Positions 1 through 7,542 of a stretch of DNA of 64,000 bases are shown piece after piece. A model generated the notes under the pieces. That model had not been told where the DNA came from. It saw only the letters and a list, made by a program, of their open reading frames with translations, and did not search any database. A program made the position numbers and the translations under genes. Each line of letters starts with the position of its first letter. The stretch's first letter is position 1. The stretch lies in assembly GCF_025264625.1 (NCBI RefSeq), contig NZ_CP093313.1, positions 496,001 to 560,000 on the forward strand, in the 5' to 3' direction. Source of the DNA: Occallatibacter riparius (GTDB lineage: Bacteria; Acidobacteriota; Terriglobia; Terriglobales; Acidobacteriaceae).

Positions 1-919
1 GGATCGCATCGAGCGTCGATTGCAGCAGGCGATGTTTCCAGGGCTGCGCATACTGAGGCATGAAGAGCACGTTGCTGCGTCGCTCGCGCCTAATTTCGTG
101 CACGAACTCGGTGAAGTTCGCAGCGTTCGTCACGTTGATATTTCCGTTCGGCTCCACACCGTGACGATCGCCGCCTGAGATCAGCAGCATGTTCCATTTG
201 GCCGCCAGCGAACGTACTGCGCGGTTCTCTTCCCACGGCCGCAAGCCGTTCAGTTCCAACGCGTGCAAATAGTTCCCGTTCTTCAGCAGGAATTCGTTTA
301 CAAGGAATTCATGCTTGGCGTTACCTATCAGGAACAGGTCCCACATGGGATGGTTGAACACCACCAGAACATTCGGCTCGTCATTGAGTGCAGCCAGAAT
401 CTCCGTCAGGCGCTTGTCGCTGGGATTACGCGTGTAGTCTGCCAGCGTTTGCATCCACTCCTGGGCGCGGGCGCTGGGCAGGTTGTGGATGCCGAGATGG
501 AAATCCTGCACGCCGCCATAAGGCGCGCTCCACTCCACTGACACTGGAATCTGCCGCGCGCTGGGCACGGTGCGCAGCAGCATGGGAGCGTTGATGTTGT
601 CGTGATCGCTGATCGAAACCATCGAGTTGAGACCGAGATCTTCGATCTGCTTGCTTTCGAGATCGAAGGCAAGCTTCGGCGTCATGGGCGGCGTCCAATA
701 GCTGGCCGCATAATTCACGCGCAGATTGTGAAAGGTCTGTGCTCTGGTTTCGAGCCTGGTGAGAAGTGGCCGAATCAGAGGGTACTGATTTCCAAGGTTG
801 GCCAGAAAGTCGAGTGTCTCGTGCGACTGGTTGGTGTGACTATGAAGTGAAACGCCCGCGAGATATCCTCGAGCGGCGTCCTTGTCGCGCCACAGATAAG
901 AGACGGTTGAGTTGGGCAT
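1..919 (-). CDS. PHP-domain metal-dependent phosphoesterase-like protein (partial)
   Basis: Reading the minus strand from the ATG at 919 gives 306 open codons that run off the window, so the C-terminus is missing. Motifs expected of the PHP metallohydrolase fold are visible: an HxH pair at residues 26-28 (LHSHTN), SDHDN at 104-108, an NHP motif in the second half and GGDRHG near residue 258. These would hold the metal cluster that hydrolyses a phosphoester. The substrate cannot be told. A GAGGAG Shine-Dalgarno lies six bases before the ATG. No signal peptide is seen, so the protein is probably cytoplasmic. The family call is inferred from motifs only. Confidence 0.72.
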   Translation of the reverse strand, partial: MPNSTVSYLWRDKDAARGYLAGVSLHSHTNQSHETLDFLANLGNQYPLIRPLLTRLETRAQTFHNLRVNYAASYWTPPMTPKLAFDLESKQIEDLGLNSMVSISDHDNINAPMLLRTVPSARQIPVSVEWSAPYGGVQDFHLGIHNLPSARAQEWMQTLADYTRNPSDKRLTEILAALNDEPNVLVVFNHPMWDLFLIGNAKHEFLVNEFLLKNGNYLHALELNGLRPWEENRAVRSLAAKWNMLLISGGDRHGVEPNGNINVTNAANFTEFVHEIRRERRSNVLFMPQYAQPWKHRLLQSTLDAI

Positions 920-1122
920 GTCTGCTCCTCATTCCCGCTTTCCTGTTGGATGAGTTGTGCTTACAGTCCAGTCTCCCGGATACGCGTCAATTTCCGATGA
1001 ACGGAAGGCGAACGGTAGTTCAATTGCGCGCGAGAATCAAGATGGTGACGGATCGCGTGGATTCGCGAATCGAAGGCTGTAGAAGCTTGACTCAGCGAGG
1101 TGAATCCGGCGCTTAAGCGAAT

Positions 1123-2211
1123 TTATCGGCGGGTCCTGGCCACATCGGGAGGGAGGATTTCTTCGATGCTGACGCCGGGCAGCAGTTCCGGATCGGTGCT
1201 GACTTCCGGGCGGCGGCTGCCGGCCGCCTCCGGAATCAGGTAGTTCTCAGTGAGCCCCTGCTTGAGGCATTCGAATGCCTCTTCGGGCGTGTCTGCGAAC
1301 TGAAAGAGTGCAACATCGTCGGGGGAGATGGCGCCTGTATCCACCAGCGCCTGGATATTGAAAACTCTCTTCCAGTAATCCGAGCCGTACACGACGACCG
1401 TGATCTTCTTTGCCAGCTTCTCGGTTTGCGTGAGCGTGAGGATCTCGAACATCTCGTCGATGGTGCCGAATCCTCCGGGGAAAACCACCAGCGCCTTCGA
1501 CAGGTACGCAAACCACAGCTTGCGCATGAAGAAGTAGTGGAACTCGAAGTTCAGCGACGGCGTGATGTAAGGGTTCGGGGCCTGCTCAAACGGAAGCCGA
1601 ATGTTCAGGCCGATCGTCTTGCCGCCGGCCTCGTGCGCACCACGGTTGGCGGCTTCCATAATGCCGGGGCCGCCGCCCGATGTGACAACGAAGCGGTGGC
1701 GCCGCGACGGGATTGTCTTCGCCCATTGCGTGAGCATGAACGCCAGACGCCTTGCATCTTCGTAGTAGCGCGCCATCTCCACGGCCGCAACAGCGCGTTT
1801 GCGCTGCAGATTGCTCGCCTTGCCTTCGACAATGTCTGGAATGGTTGCCGGTTGCTCTGCGCTGGGCGCCGCTTTGGTGGCGCCGGGCTTGTCGAGCAGT
1901 TCGAGCGCGTGATCGGCTTCTTCTTTGCCGCGAAAACGCGCGGAGCCAAAAAAGACAACCGTGTCCTGGATCTGCTCTCGCCGGAAGCGCGCCAGTGGCT
2001 CGGTGTATTCAGCGAGGATGCGGATGAGGCGACCATCCGCGCTGTTCAGAAAGGTGGGATTCTCATAGGCCAGAGGCGCGCGCTCCAGAGGCGGAGGCGA
2101 CATCTCGTCTGGCGGCGGTAACTTTGCTTCTGCTGCAGGCTGCACATCTGTGCCGGCCTGTACCTTGTCGGCCTTGGCATTTTCTGCGGCCGCTTGCTGA
2201 CTAACTGCCAT
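1123..2211 (-). CDS. LOG-family Rossmann-fold protein
   Basis: 362 residues. The core carries both signatures of the LOG family (TIGR00730-like, often mislabelled lysine decarboxylase): SGGGPGIMEAANRG at about 178-191 and PGGFGTIDEMFE at about 245-256. Family members bind nucleoside monophosphates, and many act as phosphoribohydrolases that release a free base. The first 50 residues are an Ala/Pro-rich extension and the last 40 also look disordered, so this is longer than the compact family members of roughly 180-250 residues. The start lies 3 bp after the stop of the upstream membrane-protein gene, so the two are probably co-transcribed. The true substrate is unknown. Confidence 0.85.
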   Translation of the reverse strand: MAVSQQAAAENAKADKVQAGTDVQPAAEAKLPPPDEMSPPPLERAPLAYENPTFLNSADGRLIRILAEYTEPLARFRREQIQDTVVFFGSARFRGKEEADHALELLDKPGATKAAPSAEQPATIPDIVEGKASNLQRKRAVAAVEMARYYEDARRLAFMLTQWAKTIPSRRHRFVVTSGGGPGIMEAANRGAHEAGGKTIGLNIRLPFEQAPNPYITPSLNFEFHYFFMRKLWFAYLSKALVVFPGGFGTIDEMFEILTLTQTEKLAKKITVVVYGSDYWKRVFNIQALVDTGAISPDDVALFQFADTPEEAFECLKQGLTENYLIPEAAGSRRPEVSTDPELLPGVSIEEILPPDVARTRR

Positions 2212-2214
2212 AAA

Positions 2215-2619
2215 CTATCCGTCCCGATGGCGGATCGCATCCCTGAACGCGATCCAAAGATTCAACAACCCCAGACCCGATATGATGCCGCGCACGGCGC
2301 CATTGGCAGCATATGCGCCGATCGTTGGAAATTGATTGAACAATGGATTCTGGTCCCAGAACGCACGGAACCATGGCGCAAGGCACACAGCCAGCCCGAT
2401 ATAGAGCCGCAGCAGGACGCGCAAAAACAACTCAGCGCGTTCCAGCCAGCGTGGGATGCGCTGCGGACCGTGCCTGTGCCCCTGGGATTGGGGTACGGTG
2501 CCTTCGGCTGTTGGACCGGATGCGGTGCCGGGAACCTGGGGTAAAGCGGAGCCTGTCGCTGTCCCGGGCTGTGTGGCCGGGTTCGCGGGGATAGGCGTCA
2601 ATTCCGGCTCCTTCGACAT
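2215..2619 (-). CDS. small membrane protein with proline-rich N-terminus
   Basis: 134 residues. The first 60 are rich in Pro, Thr and Gly and look disordered. Two hydrophobic stretches follow, at about 66-85 and 103-122, and would cross the membrane. No catalytic motif or known domain is recognised. It is the first gene of an apparent two-gene unit, because its stop codon lies 3 bp before the LOG-family start. Codon use matches the neighbours, and the tight spacing supports a real gene. A tethering or accessory role for the LOG protein is only a guess. Confidence 0.6.
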   Translation of the reverse strand: MSKEPELTPIPANPATQPGTATGSALPQVPGTASGPTAEGTVPQSQGHRHGPQRIPRWLERAELFLRVLLRLYIGLAVCLAPWFRAFWDQNPLFNQFPTIGAYAANGAVRGIISGLGLLNLWIAFRDAIRHRDG

Positions 2620-2987
2620 TCAGTAGCGTGCCCAGCTCGTCGCCAGATGTCCGTAATCAGTTGCATCTACGAACTTTGACGCGCCGGCCGGAGCTTCCGT
2701 TTGACGCGCTCTCCAACGTTGCCGAGGCAACGGGCTAGTCCCACGGTAACACAGCGCATGGATGGCGTTTGGAGCGCCGGGCCAGAGGACCCATTGAGCC
2801 GGGTTGAACGATGACCAGCGCGGGCGTATCGTTTGGAGGTCGGGGCTTCGCGCGGCGTGGGCAGCACCTGTTCCGATCGCGCAATAACTCTCCAGTAGCT
2901 GCCCCTCACGACTGCGTTGGAGAATCGTCCAATGGGCGTAAGCTATGGTGCCCATGCAGGCACAACGCCCGGGCAAGGGGGCTTCCC
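2620..2987. other. intergenic region with a 16-bp palindrome
   Basis: 368 bp between the divergent membrane-protein gene and the exported-protein gene. No convincing gene is seen; open frames on both strands lack a family match or a ribosome-binding site. A perfect inverted repeat, CGTTGCC-GA-GGCAACG, sits at 2717-2732 and could be an operator or a small hairpin. Promoters for both flanking genes must lie here. Confidence 0.4.
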
Positions 2988-3539
2988 GTGAAAACATTCG
3001 TTGTCCTTATCGCAATTGGAATGCTGGGCTCAGGTTTAACCATCGCGCAGCAGGCCGCCCCTCCGACCCCCACCGCTTCCACTCAGTTCGATATCACTCC
3101 GCCCCATCCCTGCTCCGTTGCCGAGATGCGCGTGCGCCAGGGGGGCGGTCTGCAGATGCTCCGCTCAGCGGATGGCGATTCAAAGCCGATCATGACGCCG
3201 GGGATTACCCTCAAGTCGAAAAACGGCAGACCGCTAGTATCCGCCACAGTTACTGTTCATGGCACAGCGCCTGGATCTGCAGTTGTTCCGGCCGTTTCAG
3301 ACAGCGCCAACAACCTCAATCCAAAACGTCCGCACAACATGGCCACCACGGTCCAGGTAAAGCTCAGGGAAGTGGGAGATGGCAGCTATTCAGGTGAACT
3401 GACGCTGTCGGGATTCGGTGTGATCACCACAGTCGACTTGAAGGCCATGACCTACGCCGATGGGACTAGCTGGAAGGCGCCTGCGAAGCCGGAATGCAGC
3501 GTAGCGCCCGACCCGCTGCTCCTGGTCAGCGAACGGTAG
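2988..3539 (+). CDS. exported hypothetical protein
   Basis: 183 residues from a GTG start at 2988. I chose this start over an upstream in-frame ATG at 2811 because an AAGGGGG Shine-Dalgarno lies just before it and because it puts a clear signal peptide at the N-terminus (VKTFVVLIAIGMLG, cleavage near AQQA). The mature part has short beta-rich stretches and a CSVAEMRVRQGGG segment, but I recognise no family. It is a single gene followed by a strong hairpin. It probably acts in the periplasm. Function unknown. Confidence 0.6.
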   Translation: MKTFVVLIAIGMLGSGLTIAQQAAPPTPTASTQFDITPPHPCSVAEMRVRQGGGLQMLRSADGDSKPIMTPGITLKSKNGRPLVSATVTVHGTAPGSAVVPAVSDSANNLNPKRPHNMATTVQVKLREVGDGSYSGELTLSGFGVITTVDLKAMTYADGTSWKAPAKPECSVAPDPLLLVSER

Positions 3540-3547
3540 TCCAAGTC

Positions 3548-3593
3548 ACGAATGCGGACGCCTTGCAACGTGCAGCGGGGCCTCCGCATTCGT
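3548..3593. terminator. hairpin terminator between convergent genes
   Basis: An 11-bp perfect stem (ACGAATGCGGA at 3548-3558 pairs with TCCGCATTCGT at 3583-3593) begins 9 bp after the exported-protein stop and is followed by TTGC. It lies between two converging genes, so it could end transcription in both directions. Confidence 0.6.
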
Positions 3594-3612
3594 TTGCTCT
3601 GTCGGAGCGGAT

Positions 3613-4137
3613 TCAAACGGCAACCGGCTCCCCCTGCTCCATCGAGACAGGCTTTTCATCCGCGCTCGGACCCCAGCTTGACGGCACGGGGATATCGAGC
3701 AGGCGCAAATAGACGCAGAACTGGCCGCGATGCTGGTACCAGTGGTTCAGCATCACGTTGCGCAGAAACTGTTCGCGCGGCATGGCCAGCACTTCCCTGC
3801 CCCCCGACTCCATGCGCCAGAGTTCGTTCATGGCCGCGTCGTCAAAGCCGTGGAGAATCTCGCGGACTGCCTGGACGCTGCTTTCCAGGGTCTTCAGGAT
3901 CTCCGCGACGGTGGCGGGCTGGGGGACCTTGAATTCCGGAGCCTGCGCGGGGTTATTCTGCACGAAGCGAGCCACTGCGCTGGGAACCAGCGCCAAATGC
4001 AGCGCAAGTTGGCCGGCAGTCATGGACTTGGGGTGCGGCTTCCAGGTGAGCTTGTCTTCGGGCAAGCGCTCGAGGAACCTGCGAGTGACGGGCGCCTGCT
4101 GCTCGAATTCAGCCAGTAGTGTCTGTGCGATGGACAT
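3613..4137 (-). CDS. DinB-family protein
   Basis: 174 residues with the four-helix DinB/YfiT pattern. There is an early LERLPEDKLTWKPHP segment, a metal-ligand His in QLALHLALVP (about 47), a second His cluster in LNHWYQHRGQF (about 130-141), and the usual VPSSWGPSADE ending. DinB-like proteins bind a divalent metal, and some are thiol transferases; the substrate here is unknown. AGGAGG precedes the start. The gene lies 32 bp after the SRPBCC gene on the same strand, so it is the third gene of an ArsR-SRPBCC-DinB operon. Confidence 0.88.
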   Translation of the reverse strand: MSIAQTLLAEFEQQAPVTRRFLERLPEDKLTWKPHPKSMTAGQLALHLALVPSAVARFVQNNPAQAPEFKVPQPATVAEILKTLESSVQAVREILHGFDDAAMNELWRMESGGREVLAMPREQFLRNVMLNHWYQHRGQFCVYLRLLDIPVPSSWGPSADEKPVSMEQGEPVAV

Positions 4138-4169
4138 GATTGCCTCCTATGGGAAATGGATGTGTGCGG

Positions 4170-4628
4170 TTAGCGCGATGCGTTACGCTCGGCGCGCAGC
4201 CGGGCCTGCTCGTGAGTGTGATTCCAGCCGGTGGTGACGCCCTTCTTGTGCTCTTCCGGGATGAGGCCGAAGGCGGAATGAGTGAACTTGATGAGGGTGC
4301 CGCCCGGGACTTCGCTGAGGCGATACTGCACATTGTTCACGACAGGGTAAGACATGAACAGCGGGCCGGCGAATTCAATCAATGCGGGCTGCTTGAGAGC
4401 TTGAACCGTCGCCCAGAAGTGGCCGTTATCGCCGCCGAGATCGCGGAACCAGCGGCCGCCGGGCCGCAACTCGAGCTTCATCGGCATCGGCGTGCCGTCG
4501 GGGTGCTCGCTCGCGGTCGTAAGCTGCTCGATGAGCGCGGCGAAAGTGGCTTCGAGCGGTGCGTTCACGTGGATTTCCTGAGTGATGTTAAGGGTAAGGT
4601 CCTCAATGCCCGGTGCCGTTGCGATCAT
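4170..4628 (-). CDS. SRPBCC/AHSA1-like domain protein
   Basis: 152 residues. The opening pattern ITQEIHVNAPLEATFAAL and the closing GTLIKFTHSAFGLIPEE segment are typical of the AHSA1 branch of the START/SRPBCC fold, which forms a deep hydrophobic ligand pocket. A GGAGGG ribosome site precedes the ATG at 4628. The first 26 bases overlap the end of the ArsR gene, so translation is probably coupled. ArsR plus SRPBCC is a common bacterial pair in which the small regulator controls the ligand-binding protein. The ligand is unknown. Confidence 0.85.
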   Translation of the reverse strand: MIATAPGIEDLTLNITQEIHVNAPLEATFAALIEQLTTASEHPDGTPMPMKLELRPGGRWFRDLGGDNGHFWATVQALKQPALIEFAGPLFMSYPVVNNVQYRLSEVPGGTLIKFTHSAFGLIPEEHKKGVTTGWNHTHEQARLRAERNASR

Positions 4629-4992
4629 GTTTCCCTCCTGGTTGTGTTTCAGATTTGCTCTCGGCTGCCCTCGCCATCTGCTCGGCGCGCTGTTTCACGC
4701 GCAGCAACTGGTGGCTCCAGTAGCGCTCGAATGTGGATGCCCACTCATGCAGCGGTCTGATTCCATCGGCACGCGTCTGGTAGAACCTGTGCCTGCCGTT
4801 GCGCCGCATTCGCACCAGCCCCACTTCATGAAGAACTCGCAGGTGCTTGGAGACGGACGGCTGGTCCAGGTTGAGTTGCTCAACGATGTCAGTAACGGGG
4901 CGCTCGCGGTCGAGAAGAAAGATGAGGATCTCGCGGCGGCGGGGTTCGGCGACGGCGTTGAAGACATCCGAGGTGGTTGCAGCCCTTGCCAT
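4603..4992 (-). CDS. ArsR-family transcriptional regulator
   Basis: 129 residues with a winged helix-turn-helix. It starts with DVFNAVAEPRRREILIFLL, continues through the recognition helix region QLNLDQPSVSKHLRVLHEVG and ends with a wing (VRMRRNGRHRFYQTR). No cysteine metal site is present, so it is the non-metal type usually paired with SRPBCC proteins. It is the first gene of the operon. The start codon is only 7 bases after a candidate -10 box, so the transcript may be leaderless. A palindrome lies between the -35 and -10 boxes, which suggests autorepression. Confidence 0.9.
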   Translation of the reverse strand: MARAATTSDVFNAVAEPRRREILIFLLDRERPVTDIVEQLNLDQPSVSKHLRVLHEVGLVRMRRNGRHRFYQTRADGIRPLHEWASTFERYWSHQLLRVKQRAEQMARAAESKSETQPGGKHDRNGTGH

Positions 4993-4999
4993 GAAGAGA

Positions 5000-5029
5000 A
5001 TAATGCATTCCTATATGGGCATATGTCAA
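5000..5029 (-). promoter_or_regulatory. arsR promoter with overlapping palindromic operator
   Basis: On the minus strand a perfect TTGACA (5029-5024) is separated by 18 bases from CATTAT (5005-5000). Within the spacer lies ATATG-GG-CATAT (5013-5024 on the plus strand), an inverted repeat of the type bound by ArsR dimers. A bound repressor would cover the polymerase site. Confidence 0.6.
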
Positions 5030-5086
5030 GGCCAATAAATGGGGCCGCCTGCGTGAAGGTGCGAACCGGCCCCTGAGTGGCTGAAA

Positions 5087-5692
5087 TTACAGACGGAAGT
5101 AAATGCCGATCATCGGCTCCGCCGTGTGCGTGAACCTGTCGGCGGAGGTGAACAGCTTCGTCACATCGGGAGCCTTGTAGAGGTTTCCGCGATATTGCAG
5201 GCGCACTCCGAAGTGTGGAATGACCGGCCAGTCGAGACCCGCTCCATAAACGTAAACGGCCTTGGTGTCGGTTTTGGTCTCAATGGTGGAGTCGCCGCTC
5301 TGCGGTACATTGATCAGGGCTCCCACTCCAAGCACGCCGAAAGGACGGACGCCGAGCACCTTGATCGACGGCACCCAGTCCACAGTGACTTCATGTGCGT
5401 CAGCCTTTACCGTGGCTTCGCTGATGTTTCCACAGGAAACACCACACGAATACTTCTGGTTCGCGCGGTTGAAGGAGTAGGTGCCTTCGAAGCCGACGAT
5501 GGGGTTGGCGAGGTGCCGCAACTCCACGATTCCGCCAGCGCTGTTCGCGGGGCTCTGGGTGACGCCGTTCGCGTCCGTGGTTCCTGAGAACGCTCCGTAG
5601 ACGCTCAGGCCTACGTCGGTCTGCGCCGATGCGCAGGTACAGCCAAGTCCTGATAAAGCAATGATCGCCAAAACTGCGGTAGAGAGTTTCAT
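5087..5692 (-). CDS. outer-membrane beta-barrel protein
   Basis: 201 residues. A signal peptide (MKLSTAVLAIIALSGL, cleavage near ASAQ) is followed by alternating beta segments typical of an eight-stranded porin-like barrel, such as VGLSVYGAFSG, IVELRHLANPIVGFEGTYSF and HFGVRLQYRGNLY. The last strand ends in IGIYFRL. I took the ATG at 5692 rather than the TTG at 5698 because AGGAGG lies 10 bases before it. A structural or surface role is likely; no enzyme motif is seen. Two Cys near the middle could form a loop disulphide. Confidence 0.75.
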   Translation of the reverse strand: MKLSTAVLAIIALSGLGCTCASAQTDVGLSVYGAFSGTTDANGVTQSPANSAGGIVELRHLANPIVGFEGTYSFNRANQKYSCGVSCGNISEATVKADAHEVTVDWVPSIKVLGVRPFGVLGVGALINVPQSGDSTIETKTDTKAVYVYGAGLDWPVIPHFGVRLQYRGNLYKAPDVTKLFTSADRFTHTAEPMIGIYFRL

Positions 5693-5714
5693 TTGCAATT
5701 GACCTCCTGAAATT

Positions 5715-5746
5715 GGGGATCAAAGAAATTTAAGACACTGATCCCC
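5715..5746. promoter_or_regulatory. perfect inverted repeat GGGGATCA-N16-TGATCCCC
   Basis: Two perfect 8-base arms, 5715-5722 and 5739-5746, lie 23 bp upstream of the barrel-protein start and about 80 bp upstream of the fucosidase start. The 24-bp centre spacing would place two half-sites on one DNA face; alternatively it folds as a leader hairpin in the barrel mRNA. Confidence 0.4.
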
Positions 5747-5824
5747 TTCTGTATTGGATTCAGAACAATGTTAGATGTAAACCTTTGCAGAAACGAAACC
5801 TGCCAATTTACGATTTCACCCGAC

Positions 5825-7453
5825 ATGAAAAATCTGCTTTTATGCCTGCCTCTGCTCGCCCTGTCCGCGGGTTCAATTGCAATTGCACAATCTTCCGCAC
5901 CGGCCGATCCGCTGGCGCCGACGTTGGGCGTCAAGTCCGCTGCCGAAATCGACCGCGAGTGGCAACAGTCCGTCTCAAAATATGACGCGGAACGCAGCCG
6001 CCTGTTGAAGGAAGCAGACCGGCAAGCCAACGACGGTCCGTATCGCCCGGACTGGGCTACGCTGATGAAGTATCAGCAGCCACAGTGGTATAAAGACGCG
6101 AAGTTCGGCATCTTCATCCACTGGGGGGTGTACTCGGTGCCGGCTGCGGAAAATGAGTGGTATCCCAGAAATATGTACCAGACGAAAGAAGGCGCGTATA
6201 AGAACTTCCGCGAGCACTACGCGAAGGGCGATGACTCGAAGGGTTACAAGGACCTGATTCCGCTCTTCAAGGCGGAGAAGTTCGACGCGGCGGAATGGGC
6301 CAAGCTTTTCAAAGAGTCGGGCGCGCAGTACGTCGTTCCAGTGGCAGAGCATCACGATGGGTTCTCGATGTACGACTCGGGGCTCTCAGACTGGACGGTC
6401 GTCAAGATGGGTCCGAAGCGCGACACGCTGGGCGAACTGGCCAAGGCGATTCGCGCGGAAGGGCTTCACTTCGGGCTCAGCTCGCATCGCGCCGAGCACG
6501 ACTTCTTCTACGACGGCGGGCGCACCATGCGCTCCGACGTGAACAATCCGAAGTATGCGTCGCTCTATGGTCCGGCGCACCAGTGGATCGATCCGGGCGG
6601 CGACGAACACAGCTTGATCAACGACTGGACCTATGTGAGCACGGCCTGGACGCAGGATTGGCTGGCGCGCGATACCGAACTGGTGGAGAAGTACAAGCCA
6701 GAGATCGTCTACTTCGACTGGTGGATCGGGCATCCGGTGTTTCGCAATGCGGTGGCTGAGTTCGCGTCGTTCTATTACAACTACGCCGCGGCCAATGGCT
6801 ACACCGGCGTGATCGACTTCAAGGACTACTCGCTGAACTGGAAGGCCGGCGTGCGCGATTTTGAGCGTGGCCAGCAAGATCACATCATTGCCGACCACTG
6901 GCAGACCGATACATCCATCAGCAACAAGAGCTGGGGATATATCGAGAACGACACGTTCAAGTCGCCCGAGTTCCTGGTACATCAACTCGTCGACATCGTA
7001 AGCAAGAACGGCAACCTGCTGCTGAACTTCGGGCCGCGGTCTGACGGAACCATTCCCGACGAAATACAGAACACACTGCGCGAGATGGGGGCGTGGCTGA
7101 AGGTGAACGGCGAGGGGATCTACGGCACCACTCCGTGGAAGACCTATGGCGAGGGCCCGACAAAGGTGGTGGCCGGAGCGTTCCACGACACCGACACGAA
7201 GCCCTACACGGCCGAAGACTTCCGCTTTACGACGAAGGGTTCGACTGTATATGCGATCGGCATGGCTTGCCCGCAGGACGGGAAAGGGACGATCCACTCG
7301 CTGGGCTCATCGAGCCTTCCAATCGGCAACGTGGAGCTGCTTGGCTCAACCAGCAAGGTCACGTGGAACCAGACCGCAGAAGCGCTCGAAGTGACGCTGC
7401 CGGCAGGAGCAAGCTGCAAATACGCTTACACGCTCAAGCTCACAGCAAAGTAA
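5825..7453 (+). CDS. exported alpha-L-fucosidase, GH29
   Basis: 542 residues from the ATG at 5825, which gives a clean signal peptide (MKNLLLCLPLLALSAGSIAIA). GH29 landmarks are KFGIFIHWGVYSVPA, ENEWYPRNMY, AEHHDGFSMYDS, the nucleophile region VYFDWW, and LLLNFGPRSDGTIP with the following GEGIYGTTPW. The enzyme removes terminal fucose from plant or microbial glycans, probably in the periplasm or outside the cell. It stands upstream of an exported GH32 enzyme on the same strand, which suggests a small glycan-degradation set. A stem-loop follows the stop. No ribosome site is obvious. Confidence 0.93.
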   Translation: MKNLLLCLPLLALSAGSIAIAQSSAPADPLAPTLGVKSAAEIDREWQQSVSKYDAERSRLLKEADRQANDGPYRPDWATLMKYQQPQWYKDAKFGIFIHWGVYSVPAAENEWYPRNMYQTKEGAYKNFREHYAKGDDSKGYKDLIPLFKAEKFDAAEWAKLFKESGAQYVVPVAEHHDGFSMYDSGLSDWTVVKMGPKRDTLGELAKAIRAEGLHFGLSSHRAEHDFFYDGGRTMRSDVNNPKYASLYGPAHQWIDPGGDEHSLINDWTYVSTAWTQDWLARDTELVEKYKPEIVYFDWWIGHPVFRNAVAEFASFYYNYAAANGYTGVIDFKDYSLNWKAGVRDFERGQQDHIIADHWQTDTSISNKSWGYIENDTFKSPEFLVHQLVDIVSKNGNLLLNFGPRSDGTIPDEIQNTLREMGAWLKVNGEGIYGTTPWKTYGEGPTKVVAGAFHDTDTKPYTAEDFRFTTKGSTVYAIGMACPQDGKGTIHSLGSSSLPIGNVELLGSTSKVTWNQTAEALEVTLPAGASCKYAYTLKLTAK

Positions 7454-7469
7454 GCACAAGGTCGAATCA

Positions 7470-7502
7470 CGGCCCGCAGCCTTGTACAGAGGTTGCGGGC
7501 CG
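7470..7502 (+). terminator. GC-rich hairpin after the fucosidase
   Basis: CGGCCCGCAGCC (7470-7481) pairs with GGTTGCGGGCCG (7491-7502) around a 9-base loop. There is no T-run after it, so termination may be partial or need a factor. Confidence 0.45.
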
Positions 7503-7542
7503 AGTTGCGTGAGAGCGGCGCAAAACTGATATCCTCCGGTTC

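Noticed and set aside
2690..2810. A tRNA or small RNA gene near the palindrome at 2717
   Set aside because: No cloverleaf, anticodon arm or T-loop consensus could be drawn.
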